The notes under the pieces were generated by a model. That model ran no database searches and had not been told where the DNA came from. It saw only the letters and a list, made by a program, of their open reading frames with translations. Below are positions 48,284 through 60,332 of a stretch of 64,000 bases of DNA, in pieces; the first letter of the stretch is position 1, and every line of letters starts with the position of its first letter. Origin of the DNA: Nymphaea colorata (lineage: Eukaryota > Streptophyta > Magnoliopsida > Nymphaeales > Nymphaeaceae); NCBI RefSeq assembly GCF_008831285.2, contig NC_045149.1, positions 14,286,629-14,350,628 of the forward strand, written 5' to 3'. Both the position numbers and the translations under genes were made by a program.

Positions 48284-48288
48284 ATATC

Positions 48289-50385
48289 GATATGGGCAAA
48301 CGTTAACCGGCTCTGTGCCATTGGCCAAGACTATCCTGTGGTCATAAGACCGTTATGGTGGAAGTCCTGTGGGTTCCTCAAAAATGTCTTCGAACTCGCC
48401 CAAGACCTTCTGAATCTGACAGGGTACCTCTTCTTCTGGCTTCTCTTGTAAGATAGCCTCCTCGGCTACTGACACTAACCAGGCTGCAGGCTGTTGCACT
48501 GCGATTGCTTTCAAGGCTGCTTTAGGTTCCAAGCTGGGATCTACCGCCCTTAGCACTACTTCTTCTCCACCACCCTCCTTAGGTAGGCACATCTCCATGG
48601 TGGATAAGTCCCACCAAACCCTTCCTAGAATCTTGAGCTATTTTACTCCAAGAATAACATCCACGCTGGGTAGGGGAACGACTAACAAGTCAACCTTGAA
48701 TGGAACTTTCTGCAATGTGAGCTCAACGTCTGTACACTTATGGGTGCAGGGAAGGCACTCCCCATTTGCTACGAGTACTCGAAGGGCTGGATGTTCTTCT
48801 ATTGTGCACTCCAATTCTTTAGCAAGATGGTCACCCACAAAATTGTGAATGGCCCCTGAGTCAAGAAGAACAAGGGCACTTCTGCTCCCAATCTGTCCTA
48901 TCACCCTCATAGCATCTGGTTGGTTGGGATCCGTCATCATATGACAAGCACCATCAGGAGGTGGTTCTTCTTGCTTTTGAGGCTCCTCTTCAACTTCTGC
49001 CTCGTCAACTTCTTCAATCATTGGAGATTGACCATCCTCCTTCTCATCATATCCTTCTCGCTCCATAACGGTGTACATCCTAATGTGTTTGCACCTGTGA
49101 GTGGGGTCCCACTTCTCTTTGCACCAAAACCATTGTTTATTCTTGATCATTTCCTCTCTTTCCTCACGAGTTAGGGATGGAGGTTCTCGGCCCTTGTAGA
49201 CTGGTTTAGGTTCTTCCTTTCTAGGTGGGGCCGGAAGAGGTTTTTGTTGTTGTGGTATCTCCCTAACACGAATAGTGCCTGGGTTCCTCCATTGATGGTA
49301 TAAGGCCTGTTTCTTATGTTGTCTATCCTCGATGGATCGTGCCTTAGCAAAGCACTTTCTCAATTCCGTGTTTGGTTTAGCCCGAATGTCGATTTGGATC
49401 TCTTCTTTTAGGCCCCCAATGAAGGCGGCAATGAGTGACTTAGGCATCCAATCAACCATGCTTGCCAGATTTCCAAACCTAGCCTGATACTCTTGAACGG
49501 TCGAGGTCTGCCTCAGGTTACGCAATTCTATATCATAATCCACATACAAAGATTCCCCAAATCTGAGCAAGAGGGCTTCCTTAAATTCTTCCCACGTATT
49601 GACGGGCTCCTTAAGCTTGAGCCACCTATACTAACGCCTAGCTTCACCATCAAAGTGCAGGATTGATGTTTGAAGTCATTCCTCCTCTGGGATTAATTGA
49701 CTGGTGAAGTATTCTTCCACTTGGAAGATCCAATCCAATGGTTCCTTACCATTAAAAAGTGCAGTATCTCTATACAGCCTGATGCTCTCTGTAAGGTTCC
49801 CACGTAGGTGGTTCACGCTCAACTCTTTCACCCCATCTACGATCTGAATTCACATTCTCCCATTGAGTTCCACCAAACCTGGCCCTGTACTGACTAGTTT
49901 GCATAGGGATCACGGTTTTCCCACTCGGGCGAGGAATTTTGTTGTCCTCCATTGTTTCCATTGTGCCCTCCATGGTGGCCATTGTAACCTCCATTGTTGT
50001 CGTTATTCCTTCCTGGTGGCGGCCTACTTGGCCCTGCTTGCGAATGAAAATCGTTAGGGTCGGCATTTGGGGGGCCGCCCAACACACCTTTTCCTTTCTC
50101 TAAATTTTGGGGAGGAGGGGGTCTAGGGGCGGACCTTCGGCTACTTTCTTGGTTAGAGGATATTACTCGAATCATTTCTTTTATCTCTTTGAGCTCATTG
50201 AGCTTGGACAACTGCTTCTTGTAATCACTCATTTCATAGCGGATCCTTAGAACCTCATTCTCGATATGAACTATTCTCTCTATTGCGTGCATGTCTAACT
50301 CTGCGGAAGGCTGCTCCTCATGGATCGAGGTTTCCTCCTCTTCCACTTCGAGAGAGTCAGCTACGACTTGCTTCTTCTTGCCCAT
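48289..50385 (-). pseudogene. Ty3/gypsy gag and protease (broken)
   Basis: The gag begins at MGKKKQVVADSLEVEEEE (ATG at about 50,385). An N-terminal acidic and coiled region and a Gly/Asn-rich stretch (GGYNGHHGGHNGNNGG) follow, then frame changes at about 49,900 and 49,620, the capsid core (LLRFGESLYVDYDIELRNLR, about 49,570), a CCHC-like WCKEKWDPTHRC knuckle (about 49,120) and an aspartic protease LLDSGAIHNFV (about 48,870). A stop falls at 48,638; the linker to reverse transcriptase (EDIFEEPTGLPP, then GTEPVN) runs to the copia insertion at 48,288. It continues as pol at 42,962 on the other side of the copia element. Degenerate, so its proteins cannot be made intact. Confidence 0.9.
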
Positions 50386-50600
50386 TGTTGCGGGCGATTC
50401 AATCAATGAAATACCGGAAACAACTAGAACTAGCAACTGCCTACTCGGAAAACCAACACTGACTCTACGAGAAATCCAAACTCCAACTCTGACACTGACA
50501 AGAAAACCGAACTTCAATCTGCCCTATGTATACTCCAAAGGTTGCCGAATCTGTCAACTTCCTTCAAGATGATTTTGCTTGCTTCATGCTGCTCCAAGGA

Positions 50601-50613
50601 GGCTTTGATACCA
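50601..50613 (-). other. Primer-binding site of the gypsy element
   Basis: On the minus strand tggtatcaaagcc, an initiator Met-tRNA-type site, lies three bases after the CCA end of the right-hand LTR. It fixes the element orientation as minus. Confidence 0.85.
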
Positions 50614-50616
50614 AAT

Positions 50617-53450
50617 TGGTAGGGTCTTGCCCATGGCCAACCAAAGTCCAAAGCCGACGGCCGTGCCTACCCCCAAGATCACCTTGGACCAACCTTAAGA
50701 CTCTCCTAGGACAAATCAAATACAAAGACACATCCCAGTCGGACAGGAACCCTGACTTCAAAATCCCAATAGGTAAGGAATACAAGTGAGGTTAACCCAA
50801 TCCAAAAAGATAATCCTACTACAAAATACTAAGAGATGTGAGGCCAGTACAAGCGTGCACGATACAATGAATAAAACTCTCACAACTCACTCAAGCAAAC
50901 CATCAAACCAAACCTAATCAAACAAACCACACCCACCCGTAAGAGGCTAAGTTGGCACAAGGTCATGTCCTTGGTGTGGTGCCTCAGAGGTCCCTCAATG
51001 CTCAACAACGACCCAAGGTTGAGCTAAAAGCAAATGCGAAAGCAAAGAACAAAAGCAATGCAACCTCCCACGTGTCTATAGGGTGAAAAAGAGAGTACCG
51101 GCCAAGGCTAGCTTGGCGAAATAATATCCAAGGACCACGAGGTGAGATTCCACACTCGGGTAATGCAGCTACACGGTGGAAGAGGGCCGGTTGCAGAAGC
51201 ACAATCCAAGGTATGAAGAGGACGCCGGTGGTTAAAGAAGCCTTCTAGATCGCCCGGTTGTAGAGACTTTTCAGTGGGGATCCGGCTGGAGTAGTCGCCG
51301 GAGTGATGCCGGAAAAGTGGCAGTGGAGGCAGGTGGTAGCCGGAGATGGCCGGAGGTGGCAGTGACACAGTCCACCGATTCCAAGACTCACAAGGATGCG
51401 GACCCTGCGGTCTTCCTTGAGGGCTAGGGCTGGAACCGACTAAGTGTGAACCTTGTAGCTTGGGTTGACGTAGGTGGGATGGGGCTAGGTTGGGTCAGCT
51501 TGGTCAAGGCGTGGTCTAGGAAGTGGGCTTAGTCAAAGGTAGGTTGGGTGAAGTGGGTCCTAGGGTTCCAATCTAGGCTCAATCGGGTCAAGGGAAGTGG
51601 GTCAAATATAGGTTCTGAAAATGTAGGATGGGTAGGTTAAAGGCTTAGGACGAAATGGAAAGGGGGACTAGAGTGGATCGTGTGAGGGAAATGTGGCTAA
51701 GGAATTGGAGAAGATCCCAAGTGAGGATCGAGCTCCAAGACTCTAGGTTGAGGTGGCGGCACTGTGGAGGCTATCTCCCACGGAAGTAGGAGAGAGGCTA
51801 GGGGCAAATGGTGAGGTGGAGGGGGCGAGTTGACCAAATGTGATCCACTTGAGGGACAGTAAGCTGGTTCGGGGTGTGAAAGGGCTAAGGGAGAGGACAA
51901 GTGGCAAGGTTAGAGGGTTCTAGGTCCTAAAATGGAGGTCACTACCTACAAACTTGGGATTGAATCCCAAAAAGATCTCCCAAAAAGTGGATCGATCCCA
52001 CCAAATGTGGAGCACTTCCTAAGATCTTGGAAGCAAGGGACGAGCTCTCTCTAAATGATCTCCCTATTGCACTAGATCTCTGCCACGTGGTGAGGATGAA
52101 GGGTGGAGACGGCGAAAAGCCCAAAAGCTAGAATCCACTTACCTCGATTGTAGGAAGGCCCAAATGACTCCTATTGTGCACCGGCGGCTAGGAGTTGGCT
52201 CCTAGAGATCCTCCACGAATTCCTTGGCTTTTTCCCCAATTGTGATCTAATCTTTGCACGATTCTTGGAGCTGCTCGTGTGGAGCTTGGATGCCAGGCCT
52301 GAGTCCCCAAATGTCGCTGGACAATCCCAAATGAATGCCGGAAATAATGCAGCGGTGGCCGGAATCTTAGAATTCCAACCAACACTAAAATGAACCGGAA
52401 TTGGCTAATTATCGCCGGATTCTTCTTTCTTTCAATCTTTTCTTTTTGGGCGTTTCTTTTTTTTTCTTTTCCGCCTCTTTTTTCCTTCTTTCTTTTCAGT
52501 TATTTTTCTGGTTTTCCGGTGAGATTTACAAGCTAAAAACCGAGACCAAAACTGGAGCTTTTGATCCAATGAAACCGATGAAAGGACTTCAAATTTTCAG
52601 ATTTCGCACGGTCGACTAAGGGTCTCCCTTGTGACTCGTAAGGACCGATTTAGGGAGAGCTTCCTCCTAAGAAAGCTAATGATTTCCCTGGCTGGAACCG
52701 AGAGAATCAAGAGCTCCTTGTTGGCAGAATCTCTTCTCAAATCGATGCAACGCCGTTACACAAATTCAACCCTTAGTTTAGCATACTAACCTTTCAAAAT
52801 TGAAGCGTTGAGTCGTATGCTCCACCCTCCTAGTTGCCTAGAAAAAGAAGAAACTTCCCAGGATGATGTGGCCTCAAACCTTCACGGGTATGGGAGTGAG
52901 GGCTGCACCTTGATCACCTTGAATGTTGTGGGGAAAGGAACCGTGGACGTGGAGTCTTCTTCACGCCGGAGCACAAGGAAGTCTTCAAGCCTTCGAACCT
53001 TGGGCGAGTGGATGAGAAGAGAGGAAGAAACTAAGGAAAAGAGAAGGAATAGCCCTCGGAATTGTGGGGAAGGTGGCTGGAATTACAGCAGGATTGCTGA
53101 TTTTCCCCCGTGACATGAGGTAGAAGAGAGACGCCGTGGGAAGAAGGAGAGCAAGGGGCAAGAGAGAAACGTGGAGAGGAGAGAGATTGGCAAGAGACAA
53201 ATGACTCAAAATTTCCTTAATTGCATACGAATCCAAATGTGAACAAAGTACTTATAGTTCTGAAGTAAAACGGATCTAAACACTTGATCCAAACTCAAAA
53301 ACTGAATCCAAATAACAAAAGCAAGTGGCGCACACCAAATCCAAAGTAAAAGCACATAAAATCAAACACGAGACCTAAAGTCTCATTCCTAAAACCGGGT
53401 CCTCCTCTAGCCCGCGCGTGCTTGGGCTTCAATTTAGACCTAGATTCGCC
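50617..53450 (-). mobile_element. Gypsy 5' LTR, about 2.8 kb
   Basis: Bounded on the low side by the primer site and on the high side by the end of the pol tail at 53,472. 50,622-51,350 matches the truncated left LTR. The rest has no coding function despite open stretches. The precise U3 start was not located, so the upper coordinate is approximate. Confidence 0.75.
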
Positions 53451-54119
53451 TAGGCTCGCCCTAGGCTGACCCTAAGTGACTGGGTTTTGACCAAGACCTG
53501 GGCCGGACTTGACCTGGACCGAACTAGACCCACCTCCTTGGTCTTCAAGAGCCTCGCTTAGAGTCGTTGCACTTCCTCCCGCACTGCCCTCTGCTTCAAC
53601 TCCAAGCTTAATTGTGAACTCAAATTCGGTTTGATCTTGTTGCTCTACGCCTCCCACTCCTCCCTCGTGACCCAGGCTTGGGTCAACTCGGCCCTGTTGG
53701 ACCTTGACTGAATGAAGGGCGGCCTTGCCCCGCCCTCTATGACTGCCCTCGGCCTCGTTAGTGGCTGCTCTAGGCCAAGTTGAAGGCTGACCCGTATCAG
53801 ATCCACCCTCCTGAGATGGAGCTTGTCCCCAAGCTCCTGTAGGAAATTGCAGTTTAATCTTTTCAAACAACTCCCAAGAGGTACCCCCATCGATTCCTTC
53901 CCACTGAATTAAGACCTCATGTCGAGCTCTGCCATCTCTAGTAACCCATCTATGCTTAAGGATACGATAGGGTCGGGGTCTAAGATCTGGCAATGGTTCT
54001 TCTTGTTCTGGCACTGGCCCATGATGCGGTTTTAATCTAGAGACGTGGAAAACTGGGTGAACAAGTGCTGTTGGTGGCAATGCGACACGATATGCTGCTT
54101 TTCCAATTTTCTGTAAAAT
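52976..54119 (-). repeat. Tandem duplication unit 1 (pol tail plus LTR start)
   Basis: Repeats at 54,128-55,275 with an offset of about 1,152-1,156 bp and roughly 96% identity by eye. Each unit holds the end of gypsy pol and the first about 500 bp of LTR. Confidence 0.9.
53472..54119 (-). pseudogene. Gypsy integrase C-terminus and chromodomain, copy 1
   Basis: Minus-strand reading opens with LQKIGKAAYRVALPPTA and VHPVFHVSRLKPHHG (integrase C-terminal domain), then HRWVTRDGRARHEVLIQWEG and TSWELFEKIKLQFP (chromodomain, which guides integration to particular chromatin). A 110-residue Gly/Gln/Glu-rich tail ends at the stop next to the LTR. It is cut off upstream at the duplication joint (54,120). 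It marks the element as a chromovirus-type Ty3/gypsy. Confidence 0.85.
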
Positions 54120-54127
54120 CAGCAATC

Positions 54128-54665
54128 AGGAAGTCTTCAAGCCTTCGAACCTTGGGCGAGTGGATGAGAAGAGAGGAAGAAACTAAGGAAAAGAGACGGA
54201 ATAGCCCTCGGAATTGTGGGGAAGGTGGCTGGAATTACAGCAGGATTGCTGATTTTCCCCCAAATGTGACATGAGGTAGAAGAGAGACACTGTGGGAAGA
54301 AGGAGAGCAAGGGGCAAGAGAGAAACGTGGAGAGGAGAGAGATTGGCAAGAGACAAATGACTCAAAATTTCCTTAATTCCATACGAATCCAAATGTGAAC
54401 AAAGTACTTATAGTTCAGAAGTAAAACAGACCTAAACACTTGATCCAAACTCAAAAACTGAATCCAAATAACAAAAGCAAGTGGCGCACACCAAATCCAA
54501 AGTAAAAGCGCATAAAATCAAACACGAGACCTAAAGTCTCATTCCTAAAACTGGGTCCTCCTCCAGCCCGCGCGTGCTTGGGCTTCAATTCAGACCTAGA
54601 TTCACCTAGGCTCACCCTAGGCTGACCCTAAGTGACTGGGTTTTGACCAAGACCTGGGCCGGACT
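54128..54665 (-). mobile_element. Gypsy LTR start fragment (duplication unit 2)
   Basis: Matches 52,976-53,468. It ends abruptly at 54,128 where unit 1 begins. Confidence 0.85.
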
Positions 54666-54669
54666 TGAC

Positions 54670-55310
54670 CTAGACTGGACTATACCCACCTCCTTGGTCT
54701 TCAAGAGCCTCGCTTAGAGTCGTTGCACTTCCTCCCGCACCGCCATCTGCTTCAACTCCAAGCTTAATTGTGAACTCAAATTCGGTTTGATCTTGTTGCT
54801 CTACGCCTCCCACTCCTCCCTCGTGACCCAGGCTTGGGTCAACGCGGCCCTGTTGGACCTTGACTGAATGAAGGGCGGCCTTGCCCCGCCCTCTATGACT
54901 GCTCTCGGCCTCGTTAGTGGCTGCTCTATGCCAAGTTGAAGGCTGACCCGTATCAGATCCACCCTCCTGAGATGGAGCTTGTCCCCAAGCTCCTGTAGGA
55001 AATTGCAGTTTAATCTTTTCAAACAACTCCCAAGAGGTACCCCCATCGATTCCTTCCCACTCAATTAAGACCTCATGTCGATTTCTTTCGTCTCTAGTGA
55101 CCCATCTATTGCTTAAGGATACGATAGGGTCAGGGTCTAACATCTGGAAATGGTTCTTCTTGTTCTGGCACTGGCCCATGATGCGGTTTTAATCTAGAGA
55201 TGTGGAAAACTGGGTGAACAAGTGCTGTTGGTGGCAATGCGATACGATGTGCTGCTTTTCCAATTTTCTGTAAAACTCGAAATGGCCCATAAAACTCACT
55301 GGAGGTGACA
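54670..55310 (-). pseudogene. Gypsy integrase C-terminus and chromodomain, copy 2
   Basis: Same protein region as copy 1 with more upstream sequence: EFYGPFRVLQKIGKAAHRIA, VHPVFHISRLKPHHG. Then a frame change near 55,135 and the chromodomain ending TSWELFEKIKLQFP. Homology to integrase stops near 55,310, which is the right border of the gypsy-derived block; beyond it the frame runs into unrelated AT-rich DNA. Confidence 0.8.
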
Positions 55311-55820
55311 AGAGCAGTTATGAACCTTTTCAGTAATGGCATGCCAATAAATTTTTCTTTTCTACTTTTTGTCCATAGGTGTTCGGTGCATGAAATGTTA
55401 AAACTAAGACCTTGTGAAGGATAAGAGGATAAAAAAATAATTTTATGTGTTACATTATGTTGCATCTTATCCATGTTTAAATTTTTAACTTTTATGTTGT
55501 AATAGTGAAACACACATTTTTAATGGAAAAAACTTGACTCGACTGAGTCAATAGTCTGCATCTAGCCGAACCCAGGCTGCCATGAGAAATCCAATGATGG
55601 CCTTGCATCATGAATGTTTCACCACTTCAGCTTGCTTCAATGCCTTCAGTAACATTATTTTGTATTCCCATAACAAAGTTCATAATCTAGGGTATTTCTC
55701 GTATCTTTTAACAGATAGAAATCAAGATAATAATCCAAAAAAGCGAAACTGAAGTTTGAAGTCAACTCTCATGCCACACATGCATTTGCCAACTTTTGAT
55801 TCATGCAAAAACATAGACAC
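55311..55820. other. Right flank of the retrotransposon block, no gene seen
   Basis: Ordinary AT-rich DNA; no match to the left flank near 40,080 was recognised, so no target duplication for the whole block. Confidence 0.35.
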
Positions 55821-55924
55821 ATTATAAACCTGCAGCACACATACACACACGCACACACAACCAATAAGCAACACATACAGTCAATAAGGAAGACACAAAC
55901 TTACACAGCCAACAAGGAAGACGC

Positions 55925-56132
55925 ATGCAACTATTGACATAACTGGAATGCAGTAGCAAACCATTGGAAGCAGAAGAAGTGGCCGAATTCCAAACTCTAA
56001 AGCAAATGAGGGGCATGCAACCAGCTGAAAAGGAACACAGATACGTACAAGTTTGGATGTAACTGGAATTAAGCAGCAATGACTGGAGCAAGAAGAAGCG
56101 GCTGAATTCCAATGTCAAAAACAATCGAGGCT
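55925..56132. repeat. Two diverged direct repeats of about 85 bp
   Basis: 55,925-56,010 and 56,045-56,132 share taactggaat, gaagaag and gaattccaa in order, offset about 117 bp. Confidence 0.6.
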
Positions 56133-56319
56133 AAAATGTTTCAATGCCATGCAAAATTTTAAGCGCAACAGAGGAGACTCCAAACTTCTGAAGACAATAT
56201 TTGTTGCCAGCAAACACCCAAACTTCGAAAACTCTTGCAAGAAACCAAGAAAAGGGGAAAATAAGAGCCCTGGATACCTCCGATAAAACACAAAACACCC
56301 AGGACTGCAACGAAACCCT

Positions 56320-56581
56320 AAGAGCAAGAAGAAGCATAAAGGGAAAATGAAACTGAAGCATTACAGATCCTTCGTGAGAAGCGGTGGCAAACAGAATCAT
56401 TCTGCCAGAAGTTAAGCTCTGCATGTGAAACTGATTGCGGAAATGCAGGTGAGGATGCTCCTTGACGTCCATGCACCTGAGAGGAATAGCACTGCAGCCC
56501 TAGGAAGGAAGAAGAGGATGGTGTTGACGCCTGGCCGACGGAGAAAGTGTGGTTGCCCTCGGAGCCAAACTTGCACATCAA
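56320..56581 (-). pseudogene. Possible first exon with plastid-type transit peptide
   Basis: Minus-strand ATG at about 56,578 opens a Ser/Ala-rich, acid-poor stretch (MCKFGSEGNHTFSVGQAST...) like a plastid targeting peptide. A shifted frame contains ILFATASHEGS, reminiscent of the transit-peptide end of FAX3-like proteins. An intron-like GT follows near 56,278. It could be the start of the FAX3-like gene whose later exons are at 39 kb, separated by the retrotransposons. This is inference from a short motif and may be wrong. No full frame is open. Confidence 0.3.
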
Positions 56582-56615
56582 AGGGAAATTAGGGCCTCAA
56601 CAGCAGTCAGGGCAG

Positions 56616-57970
56616 CTATGTCACCAAGGTGCGAGGTGCGGGTGCGGGTGCCGGTATGGCACATCTCAAAAAATTGTGGTGCGGCGATGGTATTTATTAT
56701 TATTATTATTATTTTATTATTATAATATATTAATATATATAAATATATATAACAAAAAATTGTAAACATTATATATAATATATATTATATAAGATTCAAA
56801 CAAATATCCAAACTTAGATATCTGTTTTAATAAGTAACATCCAATCCCACAGAGTTTATCATACCGGATCGGGCTAGGGTAAGTAATATTTGATAGGAGG
56901 TGGTCAGGACCCAATTGAGGATACATCTTCCCCTTATGGGCAGATTTGCTTGCCTAGAGATTTCCTATAGGTTTGGAAACAAAATTCAGATATTTGACAT
57001 TCACTCTAATTTAATTCAACTAGAGATTGAAAATCTAATCCCTACATCTGGATTCATAACTTTAATTATGGATTTCTTGTTGGTTTGAAATCCGTTCCAG
57101 TTTAATCAAATTAGGGATTGAAAATATAACCATTGCGCCTGGATCTAGAATTTTAATTCGTTAGGCCAGTTTGATGCCTTGGCAATGTAGAAATAGAATG
57201 AAGTTTACATAAATTTGTTTCTTAGAATTGTGGAAGTGAATGGTGTTTTGAAATTTTCTTAAAAATATTTAGGCATATAGGTAATGTTTATTGAAGGATG
57301 TCTGACTATTTTAAAAATATATGTAAAAGGGTGGGGTGGAGTGAAAATTTTCATTCTAACCTCACGATTCAATCTTTTTCTTTTTTCATTTCCTCCTTTC
57401 TCTCCTCTCTCCTCTCAGCTGGTCTCTCTTCTAACCCAAATCGTTTGCAGGTGGGTTCAATGTTTTCTTTTTTTATATTTTGTCTTTTTTCTTTTCTCTA
57501 TTTTCTTCATCTTTCTCTATTCGCTCAAAACCAAGGTCTCTGCCTATGTCTCTCTCTCCCCACTGGAGAAGGTTTCTCTAAACCCCTTTGCAAAGGGAGG
57601 GTTTTTGCATAGAGGGTCTCAGAGGGTTCGCTCTTTGAATCCCTTTATGCAGAGGCAGCTCTGTGTAGAGGCAGTAGATGGTTTCATTTCTTCCCCCTTT
57701 GCATGAGGGTTTCAGAGAACCGCCATCTCTCTCCGTGTACACCCATGATGCCTTAGTCTCTCTCCCTCCAGCTTGCCTCTCGTAGCTGCCTGCGACATCC
57801 AGCCTCTCGTCTGCGTCTGCCCCATATCCCCTTTCTCCCGGTGCGGTTTGGGTGCGACCTCCTTGAGCAGGTGCGGTTTGGGTGCGAATCTGGGTCGCAC
57901 CCGCAACCGCACCACCACCTGCATCGCGACGCGGGTGTAGGTCCATTTCTGCCGCACCATGGTGACTTAG
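56616..57970. mobile_element. 1,355-bp DNA transposon, hAT-like, same ends as the 33,991 element
   Basis: Left end CTATGTCACCAAGGTGCG and the reverse complement of the right end (CTAAGTCACCATGGTGCG) match at 16 of 18 bases. Flanking 8-mers CAGGGCAG (56,608-56,615) and CATGGCAG (57,971-57,978) differ at one base. GTGCGGGTGC-type subterminal repeats lie at both ends (56,628-56,690 and 57,838-57,935). The core contains a TTA microsatellite (56,692-56,730) and CT-rich DNA but no transposase, so it is non-autonomous. Confidence 0.8.
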
Positions 57971-57978
57971 CATGGCAG

Positions 57979-59902
57979 CAAGAGCAGGAGATGACACGAC
58001 GGTCTAAGAGAGGAAGAGAAGACAGAGAATGGGACGAGTGGCAACAGATAACGTTGGAGAGAGCGTTTCTGTTGCGTGGTGGCCCCTTTTCTTTCCCCCT
58101 CCCCAATCGTGCAGCACGAAAATCGATATGGGTCTGGAGTCAGTGCACTCATTTGATATCTCGTTGATATGAAAGGATTTCATATCTCAAACTTTTTTGG
58201 ATTTTTGATATTTTATCAATCTCCAGATGACATTCTCGAATTTCAAATTTGCGAGTGGCAAGAAATATGTAGTTTTAGGTTCAAAGGAAGGGGTTGAAAT
58301 GGACTTAGAAATCAAAGATAAACTAATATGAGAGTCTCGATATTGAACCCACTCAACTCATGCCACTGCATGAAGGGTATTTTGGTCATTAAAAAAATAC
58401 AATGCACTCTTTTATTAAACTTTGGGAGGACTAAATTGATAGATTGATAGTGCATACCAATTAAGGTCAAAGGCGAAGCCAATAATTTTGGGATGAGGAG
58501 CAGCAATCAAAATATTCTCACACATTAAATGGGTGTTTAATATACCTAGAATCTAGAAACTTTAGAATCAAAATGTTTAATTTTTAAGGAATTTGTATTA
58601 CTAACCAAACAAGGTATTATGCTTTCAGAATTAATAAATTGAGACATGTACCCGGGTACCCTACCCAACTCAGAACCAGGCCCTACGAAGGGCTCTATAA
58701 CTTATTTAAAATTTTTATTTTATTTAAAATAAATAGTTTTTATTATAAATAGTTATATTTATTTGTTATATTCTATTTTTATATGTTATATAACATTTTT
58801 ATGCATATTTTATTACAATTTGACCAGGCTTAGGGTGAAGTACAACTGATGTCCAGCTCTACCCACATCTACCTACTACCGAATCAAAACGCTTGATGAC
58901 ATAAAACAATATGTGCTTTGAGCTCAATCTATGTCATCAAACATCTATTTTTGACTCGTGAAAGCTCCTTGTATTTAGAGGGGCAAAGTTAGGCTGCGTT
59001 TTATTCCCCACGGATCTTAGATTTGAGGGAATCTCAAAACAATGATATCCAAAAATCACAGTTATATCAGACTATGGATTTCATCATCTACCCCAAGCAT
59101 GGAATTTTAATCCACACTTTAATGTAAAAAACATGGATTTGAAATCAGATTGAGGAGGAGAGGGTGAGACTTGAATACTACGGATCTCAGGTCCGTGATA
59201 ATCAAACTGAACCAAGAGACTTGAATACTATTGATCTCAGGTCTGTGATAATCAAACTGAACCATAGAAAGTATGTCTCAAACTTTTGAAAGTTGTTGGC
59301 TCGAGGATGATAAGTTGTTCAAATTCATAGTTTGCTTCTTTAGCTTTGACGATTAGTACAACTAAAGAATTGGTGGACTATTTAATGCAGGTAACTAATT
59401 AACAATGGGATACCCATGAAAACACTTCAACATTCAAAGGAATATAGCTTCTCCTGGACATGAATGAATGAGAATGAATGTAGGGACTATAAGGTACACA
59501 ATTTACTTAGGTGGCTTTATTTGAAATACATACATCATGCAAGAGATTTCTCTAAAAAGCCCCTGAACACTGCCAAGTTCAAATTAGGTATGTCAATGAA
59601 TTATATAGAAGCAAATGTACTTTTGACTATTTATATTTTTTTTGGATGTTCAATTTGGGGGGGGGGTGTTGCAAGAAAGTTGGTTCTCTAAATTCTTTGT
59701 ATTTTGTGAAAAAAAAGTGCAAGGAATTGCCATGGTGTCTTGCACTTTGTGAAAAAATTTCTAGACAGATTTCTTCAAACTCAACCCAAAAAGGAACTCA
59801 ATTGATGAGTCTCGCTTCTAACATAAGCAAATAAATACTATGATGTTGAATGTAGAGCCTTTGGTTTGTGAAGTTGTCCAAAGATACTTTGGACATGGAA
59901 AG
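57979..59902. other. Intergenic; degenerate GGGCC element and a 50-bp tandem repeat
   Basis: No gene seen. 58,650-58,870 has CCCGGG-rich and ccagg-rich ends around an AT core like the hAT-like elements at 7.1 and 18.0 kb, heavily decayed. 59,166-59,265 is a two-copy, 50-bp tandem repeat (gagacttgaatacta...aactgaacca). Confidence 0.45.
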
Positions 59903-60332
59903 TAGGGATGTCAACCAATCAGATAAAGATCAGATATACCATATTCACTTTTTGAATATTCACATTTCCAGATTTAAATACGAATAAACAAAGGTCATAT
60001 CCAAATCCGAAATCCATTTTTACAAACCGAATCTAATCTGAATATGATTTTTATATTCATATATGAATATGAATCCGAATGTTGAAAATTTTTGCCAATT
60101 TTCAAAATGTAAGAGAATTAGATAATGATATTTGTCTAAAAATAAATCTGTTTCGAAATCACGAATCTGATCGGATATTTATGTATATCCAAATCAAAAA
60201 CTGATTGGATGTCATTTCTTAAATCCGAATCTGATCAAATTTCTTAATCGGATATTTTTTTTTCTCATGTCCAATTTTTTTGGATCGGTTCAATTGAAAA
60301 TTCGATTCAAATTTGATATATTGACATCCCTA
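59903..60332. mobile_element. 430-bp TIR element (TAGGGATGTCAA ends)
   Basis: Perfect 12-bp terminal inverted repeat TAGGGATGTCAA / TTGACATCCCTA, with repeated subterminal atccgaat/atatccga motifs in both orientations and no coding capacity. The ends resemble common plant hAT-type miniature elements. Flanking 8-mers do not match, so the target duplication has decayed. Confidence 0.75.

Noticed and set aside
56115-56472. Kelch or phosphatase exon of BSL around FATAS.
   Set aside because: The surrounding residues do not fit the BSL sequence; a transit-peptide-like start is the better, still weak, reading.
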